Assembly (NCBI GenBank): GCA_035272265.1
Contig: DATEQV010000478.1
Coordinates: 1-6,028 of the forward strand
Source of the DNA: Acidisphaera sp035272265
GTDB lineage: Bacteria; Pseudomonadota; Alphaproteobacteria; Acetobacterales; Acetobacteraceae
Direction: 5' to 3'
Length of the DNA: 6,028 nt
Below the pieces are notes generated by a model. It did no database searches, was not told the DNA's origin, and was given only the letters and a program-made list of their open reading frames with translations. Both the position numbers and the translations under genes were made by a program. This document shows, in pieces, positions 5,894 through 6,028 of the stretch (the first letter of the stretch is position 1; each line of letters opens with the position of its first letter).

Positions 5894-6028
5894 AGCCTGT
5901 CGGAGTTAAGAACAAATCTTGAACGAATCGAAGAAACATTTCGGCAAGCTGATAGAAGCTGAAATATAAAAACAAAAGCCAGGAGGAAAGCGCTCACTAA
6001 TTTCGTGACGGCGCCCACTCCGACAGGC
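5894..6028. mobile_element. MITE-like non-autonomous element, copy 2 (one base short at window end)
   Basis: These 135 bases match 1-135 without a single difference and in the same orientation. The left terminal repeat is at 5894-5906. The right one (6017-6028) lacks only its final T because the window ends there. It is preceded by CTAGC (5889-5893), the reverse complement of the GCTAG that follows copy 1. Perfect identity implies recent spread or gene conversion, or that both window ends are one collapsed repeat in an assembly. The element sits upstream of the PlsC-type gene, where many related genomes carry fur. Confidence 0.8.

Overview
This is a high-GC bacterial segment that reads as a housekeeping block of an alphaproteobacterial chromosome. 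The gene order plsC-miaB-phoH-ybeY-corC on the minus strand, the strong preference for G or C at third codon positions and the protein sequences suggest a member of the Rhodospirillales, perhaps Acetobacteraceae-like. That placement is an inference from gene order and protein character, not from a marker gene.

Layout, left to right: a 136-bp AT-richer repeat with 13-bp terminal inverted repeats (1-136); a short leader; a small plus-strand SnoaL/NTF2-like gene (223-585); a strong hairpin between convergent genes (594-628); then five minus-strand genes: corC (619-1515), ybeY (1622-2095), phoH (2096-3202), miaB (3225-4610) and a PlsC-type acyltransferase (4770-5747). A 146-bp spacer rich in palindromes (5748-5893) follows, and then a second, identical, same-orientation copy of the repeat (5894-6028), cut one base short by the window end. 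No stretch longer than about 160 bp, apart from the two repeats with their adjoining spacers, lacks a gene.

The minus-strand genes form the classic miaB-phoH-ybeY-corC (E. coli miaB-ybeZ-ybeY-ybeX) translation and RNA-maintenance cluster. MiaB modifies tRNA position 37, PhoH is an ATPase partner of the YbeY endoribonuclease, and CorC/YbeX is a CBS-domain protein. PlsC upstream makes phosphatidic acid for membrane lipids. In many relatives fur precedes this block and lnt follows corC. Here both sides end instead at copies of the repeat, with the SnoaL-like gene pointing the opposite way where lnt would be expected.

I see no undescribed multi-gene system. The most interesting items are the pair of identical MITE-like elements bracketing the operon, and a perfect 11-bp inverted repeat that puts the Shine-Dalgarno sequence of corC in a loop and its likely start codon in a stem.
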